Part shown: in pieces, positions 1 through 14,464 of the stretch
Position numbering within the stretch: the first letter of the stretch is position 1
Layout: each line of letters starts with the position of its first letter
Assembly (NCBI GenBank): GCA_034336665.1
Contig: CM067592.1
Span: 44,421,761 to 44,485,760 of the forward strand
Direction of reading: 5' to 3'
From: Luscinia megarhynchos
Lineage: Eukaryota; Chordata; Aves; Passeriformes; Turdidae
DNA: 64,000 bases
Notes under the pieces: model-generated
Told to the model about the DNA's origin: nothing
Database searches by the model: none
Seen by the model: the letters and a program-made list of their open reading frames with translations, nothing else
Position numbers and translations under genes: made by a program

Positions 1-3000
1 AATTTAATTGACACTCTGCATTTGGCTGTCCCTCTGTAGCTGAAAATAACTTTGATATCTCCACCCTGCCCAGATAGCAGAGCTGAGAAGTTACTTCGTT
101 TAAGTAAAGGCCAGCTGATTACTTTTAAAACTTTCAGAACATGTTATATAATATTTTCTTCTTCAGAAAAGAATTCTTTAGAGTTTTTGATCAAGAATTC
201 AGTTTATATGATCTGCTGGCACAGTGCCTGTAGAGTAAATATTATCTACTACCTTTTCTTGGTATGAACTTCTGCAGCTCCAAAGACACAAAAGGCTGCA
301 GAGTCCTCTGGGTTTTAAGTTTATTTCATTATTTTAGAAATGCAGGGTACCCAAGATAGGAAAAATACTTTGTCCTGAGTTCCTGCCTTTGGTGAACAGA
401 AGAGAGAGAGAGAAATTTAAGTGGAGTCAGGATTCCTTCAGCATGGCATAACATTTACATACCAAATGTGCTCTGATGACCTGTCCCTGTAACCACTTCA
501 GCCTTGGGAGGACAAGGTTTCCTCCAGTGTTTGGTTCCTAGTAACAGAAAACGTACAAAAATATTGTGGGAAAATGTATTTCTTTTACATTACTACAAGG
601 CTGAAAAAGGCAGAAGAAATGTTACAGAAAATAACACTGCTCCTGAGAAATACTCAGTTGTCACCACTCAAGGATCTGTCATGCATTTTGCAATGGCAAG
701 TCTGCCAGAGACAGATCCCATGTATCAGTTTTTATTTGAAGTATTTTTAGCAGTTTGTTTAGTATATCTTTTAAGAAAACTGCATTTTGCATTACCCATG
801 TTTTAAATGCCCCAAGATAGCCTCTTTTTAAATTGCATTAAAATGTTCACACTTACAAATTAGAATATTTGTAGAAAAAAAAGTTTAAAAATATTTCCTA
901 GAAGATGGGACTAGTATGGATTTTATTAATTTATCCTGCAATGTAAGTCAGACTTCTTCATTCTATACCTCATATAAGCATCCATTCTGTTTGTACGTAC
1001 ATTATGAGAAACTAATGAGGTCACTAAAGTTGTAAAAATATTCATGCTTTACTTCCAGTGCATATTTTGTATTAAGTCTTAGTTTAGGTGACAAAATTTC
1101 TTTATCTTTCAAGGCATATATAGACGTATGCATGTATACATACGTACATATATAAAAATTTCTTTTTAAGATCAAGATGCTTAAATAAATCTTACAAAAT
1201 GCTCTTGGACCTAGAGTGCCCATCCCCTTCTGTTCCAAAGCTGGGTTTGAGATGCCTAAATTTCTCTCTACAGGCATTTGCTTAAGCTGTTATTAGCAAA
1301 CTTCACTGACAGAAATTCTGCAAGTTCCTCTTACTATCTTTTTCCATGACAGATCATTATTCATCACCTTTTGAAATCAGGTAATTTTTACTGTGAGGTG
1401 GATGAATTTAAGCTAAGTATCAATCGACATTTGATTAAACCAACTTTCTTCAAAGTCACATAAGAACTCTCTAAAGGGACCAGGTTCTTCTACTGTCATT
1501 TTCCCTTATATTTCACTTTTCTGCTCTCTGGTTTATCACCATCAAAACAAAAATAAGAATATGCAGCCTTGCAGGTGTCTCCATTTTAAAACAAACAAAT
1601 TTTCTTATCATCTTGCCTCCTAGTGCTCTTGTATGTGTTTGGCTTCTAATATACTGTTACTTCTAGAGAAAAAATAAGGGAGTCACTAGTGAGAACTGAG
1701 GGTCTATGACATCTTTGGTTTAAACTGTGATCTAGCACAAGAAATCAAGGGTAATGGTTTCAGATAATCTAGTGAATTACTCCAGGATTTGGCTGTAATT
1801 AAGTTACTGAGCTCATCTAAAACGAATCTGTTCTTTCAACTATTTAGTAAAACTACTAAGACTTTTGAAGGGAACCATAATCTGGAGAATCTCTTCCTAA
1901 TACAGTTTAGTCAGACTCTCCACACAATATGCCCCAGTATTTGTTGAGGTCTTTCTGAGCTTCTGACAAAGTCCTGTCTAGCTTTATGCTCTGCATTGAA
2001 AACCTACAGCAAAGAGAAAGTTTTAGAGATATGGAATGGAATTCTGCCTCCAGCGACATTCTGACTTGGGTTTTGGTGCTTTGCAACAGGCTTGGGTTAA
2101 AGACACCTGTCAAAGATTAGACACCTGAGGTCTGCCGTGGTGTTTATAGACAAGGGTGGAAGATAGTTTTCTAGAGTTTAGACTTAAAAATGTTGATTTG
2201 TAGGACCACAATTAATAAAGTATCCTCTAAACCATGCATGATTTTACTTGCCATTTGCTGTCCTGAGTCTGTGACAGTGTACTCAGTACTTCATTATATG
2301 AGTGGAATTTAAGAACATACTTCTAGGCATGCTTAAATGCAACTTCTCCTTCAGTTGAGAAGTTGACTTAAGAAATGGGTTCAAACTCCTTTTGGAAATA
2401 GAATGTTATTCATAATGCTGTTTTTCATAATTTGTATTATAGGCTTGTATTTTGCCTAATGAAAGTCATACACTTCCTGAACTTTTATTTACAATTCTCC
2501 TTATTGAATTTTCACTGACTATTCTCTTTACTCAAGAGCAATGCCTTGTTAAACTGGATGTGCCATGGCTTGAAGACACTGTGTGATTTATGTGGCATAA
2601 GATGAAATGCACAGAAAGAAATTCAAAAGGATGAGATTGGTGGTCATGTCTTCATTAAATTAGCTGACACAAAAACCTGGATATATTTGAAAGATACTTC
2701 TGTGATTTTCAACCCATTGTTCTAAAAGTAGATTTTCCATAGTGACAGTATCTCGTTTCATTGAATGTATTTTTAAACAATTTCAGAGGCACCAGCTCAG
2801 CTCTGTCTGTCAGTAGTTTCCTAAAGCCCATTTCTGTTTCCTCCATCTGCATAAAAGGATCTTGTCACACACTTGATGGGATAGTTCAAAACTCCTTTTC
2901 CACCTCCACAGAAGCAATGCAAAAGAGTATGTGGAGTACTTCTCCCTTCTTCCCATGCTTACCTGTTCCTTGTCCCAAACCAAAGCCATGTCAGTGTTTG

Positions 3001-6000
3001 TGCCCTTGTTTGATAAGACATGATATAATAACCTCTACACACACACAAAAACCCCTTATCAGTTAGATGGGCATAGCTGTCAATCTGAAAATGATCTATT
3101 TGTTACCATAGATTCTCTGAAGTTAGAGGAGATGCAAGAGATTACGTAGATCAATCCTCCCACTCAGAGAAGACTCCAAGACTTACTGACTTTTATCCAG
3201 TGTGTGTCTTCTGATAACTGTTTTAATCCTTGTAGTGTGCTGCCAGTGAATGTAATAAAATGTGTGTTCACTTTGAAGTTCCAAGGGCTTTTATCTTAAA
3301 AGCATAAAAAATCTGTTTCTTTTATCTGTGTCTTATTTATGACCTAGATGTGGGCTTATTGATATGATATGGACTAGGCAATCATGGCATAGAAAATGGT
3401 AGTTCCATATGTAAAGTTCTTTGGAATTCATGTTCATCCAGAATGGGGACACGATGATTAGGAACCCTTTCCTATGGAGAAAGGCAGGGAAAAAACAAAT
3501 TAAAATGTAACAAAAGCTTCTTGAGACTTCAGACTGATCAAGCTTCAGAAATTAATTGTGGTAAAGCTCTTTATTGCAGAAAAGTTATGGTTGCTTTTGA
3601 ATTCTACCTGTTCCAGAAACTCCAATACTTCTCTGTGAAAGAAATCCTGAGATATGAGTCCTGAAAGAGTGAGGGCATGGCTCTCTACAAGCCATTTCAA
3701 GCTGGGCTTAAGGTAGACCCAAACTAGCTTGTAGATTCATAGCTGTTATGGAGGAACATAGATCTGAAAGGTAGTTTCTGTCTGTTCTCTCTGCCTTTTA
3801 GAGGCTTTTTAGAGCTCTACAGTGGCATTTACAGTCTATATTTGTGAACCCAGTGGGAACAGTCGCTTCATTGAGACTGCAACTGTGGAAAGACTGAACT
3901 TTTGTAGTTCCCCCCTGTGATATGGAGCATGTCCACCTTGTAGAAGCTGACCTCAATTTCTTGAAGCATTGACTGTTACAGATAATCTTGTTTGAATTAG
4001 TAGATTGAAGAGAGCTCTTTCTTTTGCTTGTGAATATACTGAAGCAGTGGTTTCTAGACATGATAATTTTTTAAATTAGTATCCTAGATGATTGATTTTT
4101 AAAAGCTCTTAATTATTTTTCTCTTTCTATAATGATGAAAAAAATAGGGTTCATCTGATTTTGTCAGGTATTCAAGAAGCAAATGGATTTGCTTCTAAGG
4201 TACAGCTCGTTTTGCTCATCTTGTCTGCATTTATATACAGCTGTATCATAATTTCCTCTGACCACCTCTGCACTTGCTGAGTTTGGAATAGTGAATCTTG
4301 GAAAACAATTTGCAGAGAATCTCCAGGCTGGATTTGGACCTCTGGATAAAGACAAATCTTCCTCAGCTGCATTGGTTCTCATCTTGAGCATAGGTCCTGA
4401 CCCAATTGAAGCTTCTGAGCAATTTCACTAAAAGCAGGGATGTTCAGAAAGGTATTGATTACATTGTTTGATTGCACATGCATTAGGCAGATTTTAAAGA
4501 TGTCAGTATCAAATAGCAAAATATTTTAGTAATATTTAGGAAATTAATTATTTAAGCTTATTTGGAAAAGAATTCTACTTGGTCCCTTTAAAATGCCAGT
4601 CTCTTTTAAACCTATCCTTATTGTGTCAAAATACTTGATGGGACATTGCCATGCATTAAATCTTAGCTGTGTAACAATTGACAAGATTTTACTGCTGGCT
4701 TAGCAGAAGCTAAGATTTCATCTGCATAGTGTTATAGATACATATTTCTACACATTTTATGTATATTATGTAATTCTTCATCTTTGTAAGAACAGTAATG
4801 TTTTTTTTGTATGTGTCTAAAGTAATATGCAACAACTAAATACCTAATGATGGCTGGATTTCTGGTTTTTAAGCCACTACCATCAAAATGATGTGCTCAT
4901 GGATTTGGTGGTGTTTAGTTCTTCAGAAAATTAAGTCATTTTCATTTTAGGTCTAAATATTAGACTGAAAACCCTGATTCCAACACTTAAGCCCCAGAGT
5001 TTTCAAAATGGTAAATCCCAAAGCTTCAGCTAGTTCAAAAGTGACCAGATACAGAATTTTATTTACTACGGACACTCATAAAACTTTTGCTTTATTGCCA
5101 ACTGGAGTCAATTTCACTGGGATAAAGCCAAGGCTCTATTGCAGAAAAAGATGATATAGGATACAATAAAAGAGGGAAATGGAATACTTCTGGTAAACTG
5201 TCAAGTCAACTTTACTTGGGAATTTGCTCTATAAGAGCTTGTAAAATGCTTAACACAGCCAAGTATGTAATTTTCATGCCACATTAGAGCATATTTTCAC
5301 AAAGTTAGTGTCAGATAATAATTGTGCTGTTGTAATTCTCACTTACAGTTTTGGATAAATTGAAAGATGCTTTAAGATTTAAAAGTTGCTATTTGCTGTA
5401 TTGTTATGCAAAATGTAACCTACACTATAGTGGTCTTCAGGCCATTCCCATTTTTATGGCTTTTTAAGGTGTACCACATTACTTACACGTGGTTCTTTTG
5501 TGAAAGAATTGATGACAATCCATTGGAAAACCGCACACTTATCCCGTTTTATAGCACGAGAGCTGAATCATAGAAGGGTCTACATGACATATGGCAAGCC
5601 ATCACTTTTGCTAAATCCACTCTACTACCAGTGTTTGCTTTCACTAATGCATCAGGTACTCATTTTTACAGCTCTCACGACTTTGCTTACACACCAATAA
5701 TCTCTGGTTTCTTTGTTATTAATTTTATTGACTTTGTACCTTTTTTAATGGGGAACAGTGATTCTGGAAGGGATGTGGGTATTCAAGCCATGGTGATAAA
5801 ATTATATGCAAAAAAGGGATTGTTTTTTGCTACTATATGGTTGCACAAACAATACATAATTACTGCCTTTGCAATTTTCAATAATTATCTTCTGAGTTTC
5901 CTTTAAATTCTTAACAGTTATCTCCCATAAGTTTTTGGTGGTTTTTATGCTTTTGTTCATTCTTCTGGACCTTCAACCAATTCCAAACTCCCCAGTTCCA

Positions 6001-6171
6001 AGTAGGTTCCTAAGTGCAATTAGAAAATTGTTTATTCTGTCTCCCAAATCACACATACAGGAATTAGCAAATATTACTAAAGTACTCATTTTAGTTCGTT
6101 TTGTGAACCATGTTAGTTAAAATTGGGTTAGTGCATTAAGCCAAAGTTAACAAGAGAACAAGCTGTTCACA
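1..6171. other. AT-rich non-coding DNA, no gene recognised
   Basis: Only short ORFs with no recognisable protein family occur here, and none shows splice-flanked coding character. The composition is AT-rich, with A/T runs and scattered short low-complexity tracts such as an AG run near 400-413. I see no RNA gene or clear mobile element, although old diverged repeats could be missed by eye. It could be intergenic or part of a long intron of a gene outside the window. Confidence 0.6.
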
Positions 6172-6760
6172 TGTGATGGTTGGGATACAGTTAATTTTCA
6201 TCACAGTAGCTAGTATGGGTCTGTGTTTTGGGTTTGTGTTGGAAACAGAGCTGATAACAGGATGTTTCCACTGTTGCTGAGCAGTCTTTACACTAAGCCA
6301 AAGCATTTTTCGTCTCTCACGCTGTCCCACTGTGGGTGAGCTGGGGGTGCCTTGTGAATTGTGAGGGGACACAGCCAGGATAGCTGATCCCACTAAGCCA
6401 AGGGATGTCCCAAAACACATGGGCGCATGCTCAGCCAGTGACTTCTGGGGGAAGAGCAAGGAAGGGGAAGGACATCTGGCGTGATGGTGTTTGTCTATCC
6501 AAATCACCATTACTTGTGATGGCTCCCTGCTCTCCTGGAGATGGCTGAACGACTGCCTGCCCATGAGAAGTGGCGAGTGAATTCCTTGTTTTTCTTCCTT
6601 GTGTTTGTAGCTTTTGTTTTCCCTATTAAACTCTCTTTGTCTCAACCCACAAGTTTTCCAGCTTTTACCCTTCGGGTTCTCTCTCGCAAACTCACCAAGG
6701 GGACAGTGACTGAGTGGCTGTGTGTGGTGTTTAGTTAACAGCTGGGGTTAAACCACAGCA
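6172..6760 (+). mobile_element. Solo ERV long terminal repeat (avian, ERVL-like)
   Basis: An element of about 590 bp starts TGTGATGG and ends with a GGGGTTAAACCACA-type terminus, as in many avian ERV LTRs. An ATTAAA signal followed by a CTCTTTGTCTC stretch lies near 6626-6650, as expected for the R/U5 part on the plus strand. The same family recurs, more diverged, around the kinase units (24.7-25.3, 36.5-36.9 and 47.4-47.6 kb), sharing the CTGCCTGCCCAT stretch and the 3' terminus. No internal retroviral sequence and no clear target-site duplication were seen, so it is probably a solo LTR. ERVL-like is an inference from general resemblance; the exact subfamily is not known. Confidence 0.65.
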
Positions 6761-9700
6761 GCTATTTGTTTTTCAGGTATTTCAGTTCATGTGAACTTCC
6801 ATCTCTGTTTAGGCTCGCTGCTTTGTAAAACCTGTCCTGTCCCTGTGCTGCCAAATACTGCCAATGAAATCTGTTCAGAAAAACAAAATAAAAAACCATT
6901 TCCTTTTGGAGTCTCGCAGATAAAATATTTATGTTGTTTTCTAAAAAATGTATTTGTGGATGTTGGTTTTACACACTAATGTATTTGTCTTTATTTATTT
7001 TCCTTTAAGACATCCCTTATTTATGACTACATGAAATGGGATAAACTGTCATCACCTGGGATACTGAAGAATATCCTGATAACAAGTCATGATATTTTAC
7101 AATTCTAGTCTTACTGCGTAGTGTGGTGCGTCTAAATATTAAGCAAGTGCCAATATTAAGTCTCAGGAATGGAAAAGCAGATTCTGTGGAAACACTACAT
7201 TAGAATAGTAGAATAAACTTCTATTCTCCTTCCCTTTCAAAAACCTGTGATGTGTTTGTTTCAAAATTCTAGGGAGGCAGTTGCAAAAAAACCCCCATAA
7301 ATTCTGATGATAGCAGAAGCCAGAAGTAGAAATCTCCAGTTGAATAAATGATCAAAGAACAGAATGATTATGACAGAAAGCATAAATTGTGGTTTGCATT
7401 TTTAATTCTAATGGACAAACTTCAAGTAATTCCCAACCAGAACCTCTCTGTTCTGTCTTAAGTTCTAGTATTGGCAGAAGTGATGTGGACACAACACCAT
7501 ATATATTTGAGAGTTGCAAGTAACAAAAGCAGAGTAGGATTGACCCCCAAAATTTATACCATTGCAAGGATGAAAGAAATGTGCTACTCTCTCAAGTGTA
7601 AATAGACCAGTTCAAATTGCCTTGGTATCTGAAATTTGCTTTGTGGCAAATGTGACTGCAATTTTTAGAAAGGATTCAAGAGATATTTTTGGAAGCAGTC
7701 TTTGTTGAGACTGAGAGAATTTGAAAAAAACTATGAATCATAGAATTTACTACTCATCCTATGATTCATTCTATGAGTCAATTTATTCTTAGGAGTATCA
7801 TTACCCATTTTTCCTAAAAATGGATAAACATGTACTCTTGGAAGCATGACAGAGTAAGGGAATTCCATTTTCTGAAGTGAAGTCAGGCCTCATGGATCAG
7901 TTGCAGGTCTTTGAAAGAGTTAAAAGATGCAAACAAGTTGTAATATTGATAATACTCTTGGCATTCAGTTAATGACTGTAACTGCCCTGTGAGGGGAGAT
8001 GATCAATGAAGTGGCATTATTGAAGATGTACAGAGAAGTAAAAAGAAAAGCAAACTGAAGAGCTGCTGAAGAATCTCATGCAGTAAAATGGAAAATAAAG
8101 TGGCAGATATATAGATAAACTTTAAATAATGCATGTGAGGGGAAAAAAACCCTAATTCTTCTTACAAGGCAATCTGAGAAGTTGTGACACAGTTCTATGA
8201 AAACCTAAAAGCAGCAGTCAGGAAGGCAGAAGGAAAGCAATGGAGAGGAGCACAATTCTACACACCTCTGTACAAATCATGTTGGTCAAAATGAGTCCTT
8301 TGTGCTATTCTGGTCGTCCCCTGTCCAAATCTGCATCATTAGAAAAGGTTAGAAATGAGCAGGTGTGTAAAATTTTTTTTTTTCTTTTCTTTTTTCTTTT
8401 TTTTATTTTAAATGATGAACAAATAAATAGACTAGAAATTTTCACCCAGGAAAGTAAGTGAATGAGAAAGAAATAACAGAGCTTTATATTGAGAAGATCA
8501 AAAGAATGTAGAAGAGAAATAACAGTGTGCTTTAAAAGAGGAGGATGGGCATCAAGTTAAGCCATTAGTTAGCAAATTGAAAAAAAAACCACTCTATTAT
8601 ATGAAATCTAAAAAGTAAGAAAACACCCCTAGATTAAGAAAGAATAAGGCACAAATCAGTGCTACCTAGACAAGGTTCTGAGGAATAAACATTGTATGAT
8701 CTCTCTGATATTATGCTCTTTCTTCATACTTACTGAAGCTGCTTACTTTTGCAACCCATATCTTTTTAACCAAAAGATTTAAAATGCTAGCTCTCCTGCC
8801 TGGCCCTTCTTTCTGCCCATTAGGAAAGGTAACTGCTGCTTGAGAATGGGATATTTTAACAGCTAAACAAGACCATTAAATTATAATAGGACTTACTCAG
8901 TCAACTCTCTGCTGATTTATAGCATGGTTATGCCCATCTCTGCAAGGCCATTTATTTTAGATTCTTTTCTGCTCTAAATCTCTTCTTTCACCCTTTCAAA
9001 TGTCGAAAAATTTAATGCTACTTGTTATATAATCAGCATGCTCATCTGACTAAAGCTAAAACCTATTGTAGATAAATCTATTCAATTCCGAAAATGGAAA
9101 TCCAGTTTCCATGTTGCTAGAGCCCATCTGTTAACTTCACAGCACCATAAAAATGGAAAGAAAATCTAAATATATAGTTAGTATTTTTTCTTTTAATTCA
9201 TATAGCTAAGGAACCTGCAAAAGGACTCCATGCAGATGTATGGTCAGCATTCCTAGAAATTACAGCTGCATTTTTTTAAAAAATGTATTTTTGGCAAAAC
9301 ACAAAGAAAAATATTTTTCTGCATTTGTGGGGCCTTTCGGTTTCTTTTTTTAGTGCTGTTAGCCAGATAGGTCAGAAGGTACTGAAGCACAGAGGAAGAG
9401 AGACTCATTAAAACAGTTATTCTGCCTGTCTTACATATTTAGGATTTTTTCTTTTAGGAGAGTTTCACAATTGTAATAGTATTTGCTGCAGATTTTATAT
9501 AGTGACTAGTTCAAAAGAAATAAATACAGTATTTGTTTCACTATTATGATGCCTCTCATCAATCACATTAATTATGGTTCTGCAGAAAAGTCCACACAAA
9601 ACCCCTACTTAAAACTAACTTTAAAAATTACAAGACAAAGGAAGAAAGCACAAAAAGTAATTTCTGTGTTTCCAAGCAGTTCAATTAATAAACTACTTAT

Positions 9701-12692
9701 CTGAAATATAAGATCACAGACTGGGAGTGGACACATACATATATATGCTTCCATCATTAGTCTCTTTTCATCCTAATTTTTCAAAGTGTTTTAAAATAAA
9801 AATATTATTAATGTTCAGTTGCTGATTTTGCGGAAAATCAATATTTATCCTGTTTCCCACTACAGCCAGCAGTTTACTTGTTACCAATGTCATAAATTTT
9901 ATTTAGCTTCATCCCAAAGTGGCAGGAATTTCTTGTTTATCATTTCTTATGGATACAAGATCAAATTTCTTCAGTCAATGAAATGAAAACTTGTCAAGCT
10001 ATTTAAGACAGCAAATGCATATTAAAGAGCCATTGATTTCAGCTTAAATCCTGCTTTCACATTTCCCATTGTTTATCTCACAGTGCACTAAAGATTTCAA
10101 AAGCTGAGAGCAAAAATCTGTTTTACTTTTAGATTTTTAAAATATTTTCTTGAGAAAATTGCTGCTGTAACTTCAGAAATGGTCCCATAACCATTTTCAT
10201 TCATTCCACTTAGGAAAAGGTCTGGAAGAATCTGTGTTAAAAAAAAAATAAATTATACGTCTGTAAAGAAAATTTCCAACAAGGGTAATTAGAAGTCGGG
10301 AAAAAATATTAAAAATGATGAAAACTTGTTTTAGAGTGTAGACCAGGAGATTAGCATTCCAGTAGAGATTAGAATTCAACGGGTAATTCAAGCAATTTTT
10401 CTAGAGCTGAATTGACAGCTTTAGTTTTTCCAAGAATTAATGTAGTGGCAATTCAGAGGATTCTTTCTGTGCATTAATTAGTATTTTCAGCGACAGCACA
10501 CAGAAAGATCATCAGATACCTCTTTGTGCTTTAGGGGACAAGGTGTGATCTATTCTTTGGCCATTACATGTTTTTAGAATTGCACGAAACCCACTCCACG
10601 CCATGACGTGCTACATTTTACTTTAAACACAGAAGGAGGGGAGAACATTTGCGTCCTTGTTTGGAACATCTGGTGTGAATTTAATGATGGCGATACTTTC
10701 CTGAAGCCTTTGTTGTACTGTGCAGGGCAGGCAGAGGCCGTGGGCTGCCCTGACTTAGGTAACAAGCGCAGCGCTTGCGCTGCGGCATCGCGGCTGTCTG
10801 CTCCTGGCATTTCTCGGAAACAGAAGAGCTCTGCACACGGCAGGTTATGTAACGTGGCCCAGAACTGACATGACCAGCTGGCTGCCAGATAAAGCTGTAG
10901 AGCATTTGCAGAACCCAAAGATGCTTTTCTTGTTAATACAGCTTGTCATGGCAAACTAGAGGTAGTGTGAATGCTAGTTACTGACAGGCAGAAGTATTTT
11001 GCTTAATTGTGGCATAAAGCTAATAGGTCTGTTCTCTGAGCTGCCTCTAGTACCCATTACAAAAGCAAGGAGAAGGAGGTGAAGGAGGAAAAACACGTAC
11101 TGTGTACACACAGCATATTCCATCTGTTTAACATGTTTATTCCATCTGTTTTAGATATTCTTCCTGATTTATTATAACCTTAGTGAAGTGCCCATCTCAT
11201 TCCATTGACTGAGGAGGGTTTAAGTCAGCAGGCTAACAGAAAGACACTGTTCTTTCTGAAGGCTAAAATTAGTTTGGCTGAGTTACACATACTCTCTAAA
11301 ACTAAAGCACCCGGTGGAACAAAGGAAGTCCAGGATCTGTGATCTCTACTGATCTCAGACTCATAGACTATTGAGTCAAGATTGAGTGCTTTGAAATATT
11401 CTTAATATAGCTCGGAGGTTTTGATTTTCTAAACCTCTTTTTCTTTTTTTCTCAGAAAGATGAAGAACTTTCTAACTTAAAGATTCCATATATAGTTCTC
11501 ATGTACAGGGTAGTTAAATATTCTTGCATGCTGCCTATCAAGTCATAGGTAATCTTCTCTCCTATGCAAAAATAAGTATATACAAGTATATAAAATAAGT
11601 CTATAAAAAACCCCTAAATTTGTCATATTAATAGAGACCATTTACCCCATACATCTCATCCAAGATGAAAAGAAAATTTCCAATTTTTATCTTTTCAAAC
11701 AAAATGCAATGTCTTTTTCTTACAGTAAGGAGCTTTCACAGCTCACTATTTGCAGTCACAGTCACAGTCACAGTCTTCGGCCTATGCAGCTGCTTTACTG
11801 CTGTCCTCTTTGAACTCTACCATTATCTCGTCTCCTGAGTGTGTTAGCCATTACCCAACTGATAATCTCCTTCTTTCTTCCACAGAAAGAGCATCCACAG
11901 AGAATCTTCATGCCTTTGCAGAGCAGACAGCAGCTGTATGCTCTCGCCCTCTCCAGCAGGGGCAGTCCACAATTGCTTGACTTCATACCTTCATGACATT
12001 TGGAAAGAAGTACTGTCTGCTTATTTTTATGCCTGAAGTTTTCCCTCCAAGGCTGACCAAGCATCTGTTCAATGTATTGAGGGAATCAGAGGTTTAGACA
12101 ATTTATTTCTGGCACCACAGGTTACTGAACAGGGCATTCACAATACCACAGCGTCTTCTCGAAGATTATTACAGTTTTTCACTCTTACAAGCACCTCTCT
12201 TACATTCTGCTCTAGAATTGGTGATGTTACCTATAAACACTGGTAGCAAATTCAGGGCTGCTCCAGACTGCATCATTATGGCCCCAATTTCCACTGGAGT
12301 CATATCTTCCAACTATGATAAGGAACTTTGGTGAGTGAACCAAGGTAACTGTGTGCAGTACAACAAAGAAAAATGGCTTCAAAGATGAGGCAGAGCTTTT
12401 ATTTAAATGTCTCCTTTCTGTTGAAATATGAAAGTGCTTTCTTTGCCCAATACTATATATTTTATATAGTCACATTCCCTTCCACTAGAAGATTGCCAAA
12501 ACTGGACATGCTGAACTCTTTTGCAAAGGATAAAGACCCTTATATATTTGTTGAAATGAGTGTTTTTAAGCATCCCTCCTAAGCAAAATTTGTTTTAAAC
12601 TGCAAAATGCAGCTCACTATGACTTTCAAAAGGTGCATTCTTTGGCATAAGACAATGAATGCTTGTTTAGATGACTGACTTTCTTTAGACTA
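6761..12692. other. AT-rich non-coding DNA, no gene recognised
   Basis: No ORF here resembles a known protein. A pyrimidine tract lies at about 8370-8412. A small GC-rich patch at about 10720-10860 contains a hairpin (8-bp arms at 10767-10774 and 10777-10784). A CAGTCA hexamer tandem lies at 11753-11775. A 10-bp inverted repeat (TGAATCATAG / CTATGATTCA) lies at 7734-7768 and resembles the 3'-terminal satellite of CR1 elements. Confidence 0.55.
11753..11775. repeat. Short tandem repeat (CAGTCA)n
   Basis: Nearly four perfect CAGTCA units lie in otherwise non-repetitive DNA. No coding context is visible. Confidence 0.85.
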
Positions 12693-13858
12693 CAATCATA
12701 TAATCACAGAAAGGTTTGGATTGGAATAGTCCTTAAAGACCATTTGTTTCCAACACTCTCCCATCATCGGAAGGGACACCTTTTAAAGACCAGGTTACAC
12801 AAAGCCTCATCCAACCTGGACTTAAACACTTCCAGTAATGGGCTATCCACTGCTTCTCTGGACCTGCCCCAATGCCTCACTACCCTCACAGTAAATATTT
12901 CTACCATCTTTCTACCATAAAACTGAGCCTCTTTCAGTTAAAAGCCATTCCCCCCAGTCCTGCAACTACATGCCCTTATAAAAAGTCCCTGTACAGATCT
13001 CTTGTAGCCCCCTCCAAGTACTGGAATGTGCCCTAAGGCCCCCTGGAGTCTTCTCTTTTCCAGACTGAACAACCCCAACTCTCTCAGACTGTCTTTGTAT
13101 GAAAGGTGGTCCAACCCTCCGATCAGCTTTGTGGATCTCCAACATGTTCATGTCCTTCCTGAGCTGGGATTTCAGGACAGCTGGAACAGCACTTGAGGTG
13201 GGATCATGCATGAACAGAGAGGCAGATTGATCTCCCTCACACTGCTGGCCACTTCTTTGGATGCAGCCCAGGGTGCAAGCGGCTTTCTGTGCTGCAAGTG
13301 CACATTGCCAGGTCACGTCAAGCTGCTTGTCCACCAACACTCCTGAGTACTTCTCCTCAGGATCGCTTTCTATTCATTTCCCACCCAGACAGATTTTGTG
13401 CTTGGGATTGCCCCAACCCAGGAGTAGAACCTTGCACTTCACTAAACTTCATGAGGTTTGCACAGACCCACCTGCCAAGAGTGTCAAGGTTTCTCTATCT
13501 GACATCCCTTCCCTCCAGTGAGTTCACTGCCCCACACAGCTCAGTTTCAGCAGCAAACTTGCCCTTGACCCCACTGTCCATGGGGCAAAAAAGGTGTTGA
13601 ACAGTGCCAGTCCCAGTACAGAACCTGAGGATACCACTTGGTTTCTGCTTGGACATTGAGCCATTGACAACAACACTTTGAGTGTGACATCCAGCCAATT
13701 CCTCATCCACCAAGGGCTCTGTGTGGCAAATCTGCATCTCTCCAGTTTAGAGACAAGGATGTCGTGTGGGACCGTGTTGAATGCCTTGCACAAGTCCAGA
13801 TAAGGTCAGTCACTCTTTCATCCACCAACTTTGTTACACAGTCATAAGAGGCCAACAC
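12693..13858 (-). mobile_element. CR1-type LINE fragment, degenerate
   Basis: On the minus strand this encodes broken pieces of a chicken-repeat-1 reverse transcriptase. One frame (13524-13793) has KAFNTVPHDILVSKLERC, and others have VVNGSMSK, LCGAV and QCALAAQKA. These lie in different frames, so the ORF is broken by frameshifts and stops. The 3' end, at the lower coordinate, shows the usual CR1 tail, which reads on the plus strand as an AATCACAGAAAGGTTTGGATTGG-like stretch. The element is 5'-truncated, as most CR1 copies are, and cannot be active. Confidence 0.9.
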
Positions 13859-14355
13859 ATTGCCTTTGAAACTGTTTTACTATATTAGATAGAGCATATA
13901 TGGTAATATTTGATTGTTCTAGTGATACTTGCTGTGCAGAACAAATTGTCTCCATTCAAATATTTTTTCTTTGTTTCCTTTTATTTCGTTCCTTTCCCTT
14001 ATGAAATATGAAATTCCAGCTGTATTGCTTTGGTATTCTGTAGCCCTGAGTCTTAAACTATTTTAGAGCAAAAAGGTAGACTTTTGTTCCAAGATTTTAC
14101 CCAAGGACTTCAAAGAAATGTGACATCCATGAGAATATAAACTCTGATAATCAGTTTTCCATTAATTGCCAGACCATTAAAAATGGAAAAGTTACCAATG
14201 ACAGAAAAAAAACCCCAACAAAACTGTGGAAAAGTAAAAACACAAGGTAACACAGAATTAGATTCTCAGAAACAGATGTATCAGCCTTTGAAGACAAACA
14301 TTGCAAAACATCTCCATGGCTGTTCAGCACAAATCACATAAAGATTTCTTTTCTA

Positions 14356-14400
<45 letters not shown>

Positions 14401-14425
14401 TTCTTCTTCTTCTTCTTCTTCTTCT

Positions 14426-14460
<35 letters not shown>

Positions 14461-14464
14461 TTCT
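14356..14464. repeat. Microsatellite (CTT)n
   Basis: About 36 trinucleotide units with two CCT interruptions. The poly-Leu and poly-Arg frames across it are artefacts of the repeat. Confidence 0.97.

Noticed and set aside
3100..3190. Possible old CR1 or MIR-like repeat (TAGATTCTCTGAAGTTAGAGG region)
   Set aside because: Resemblance is too weak to name without a repeat-library search.
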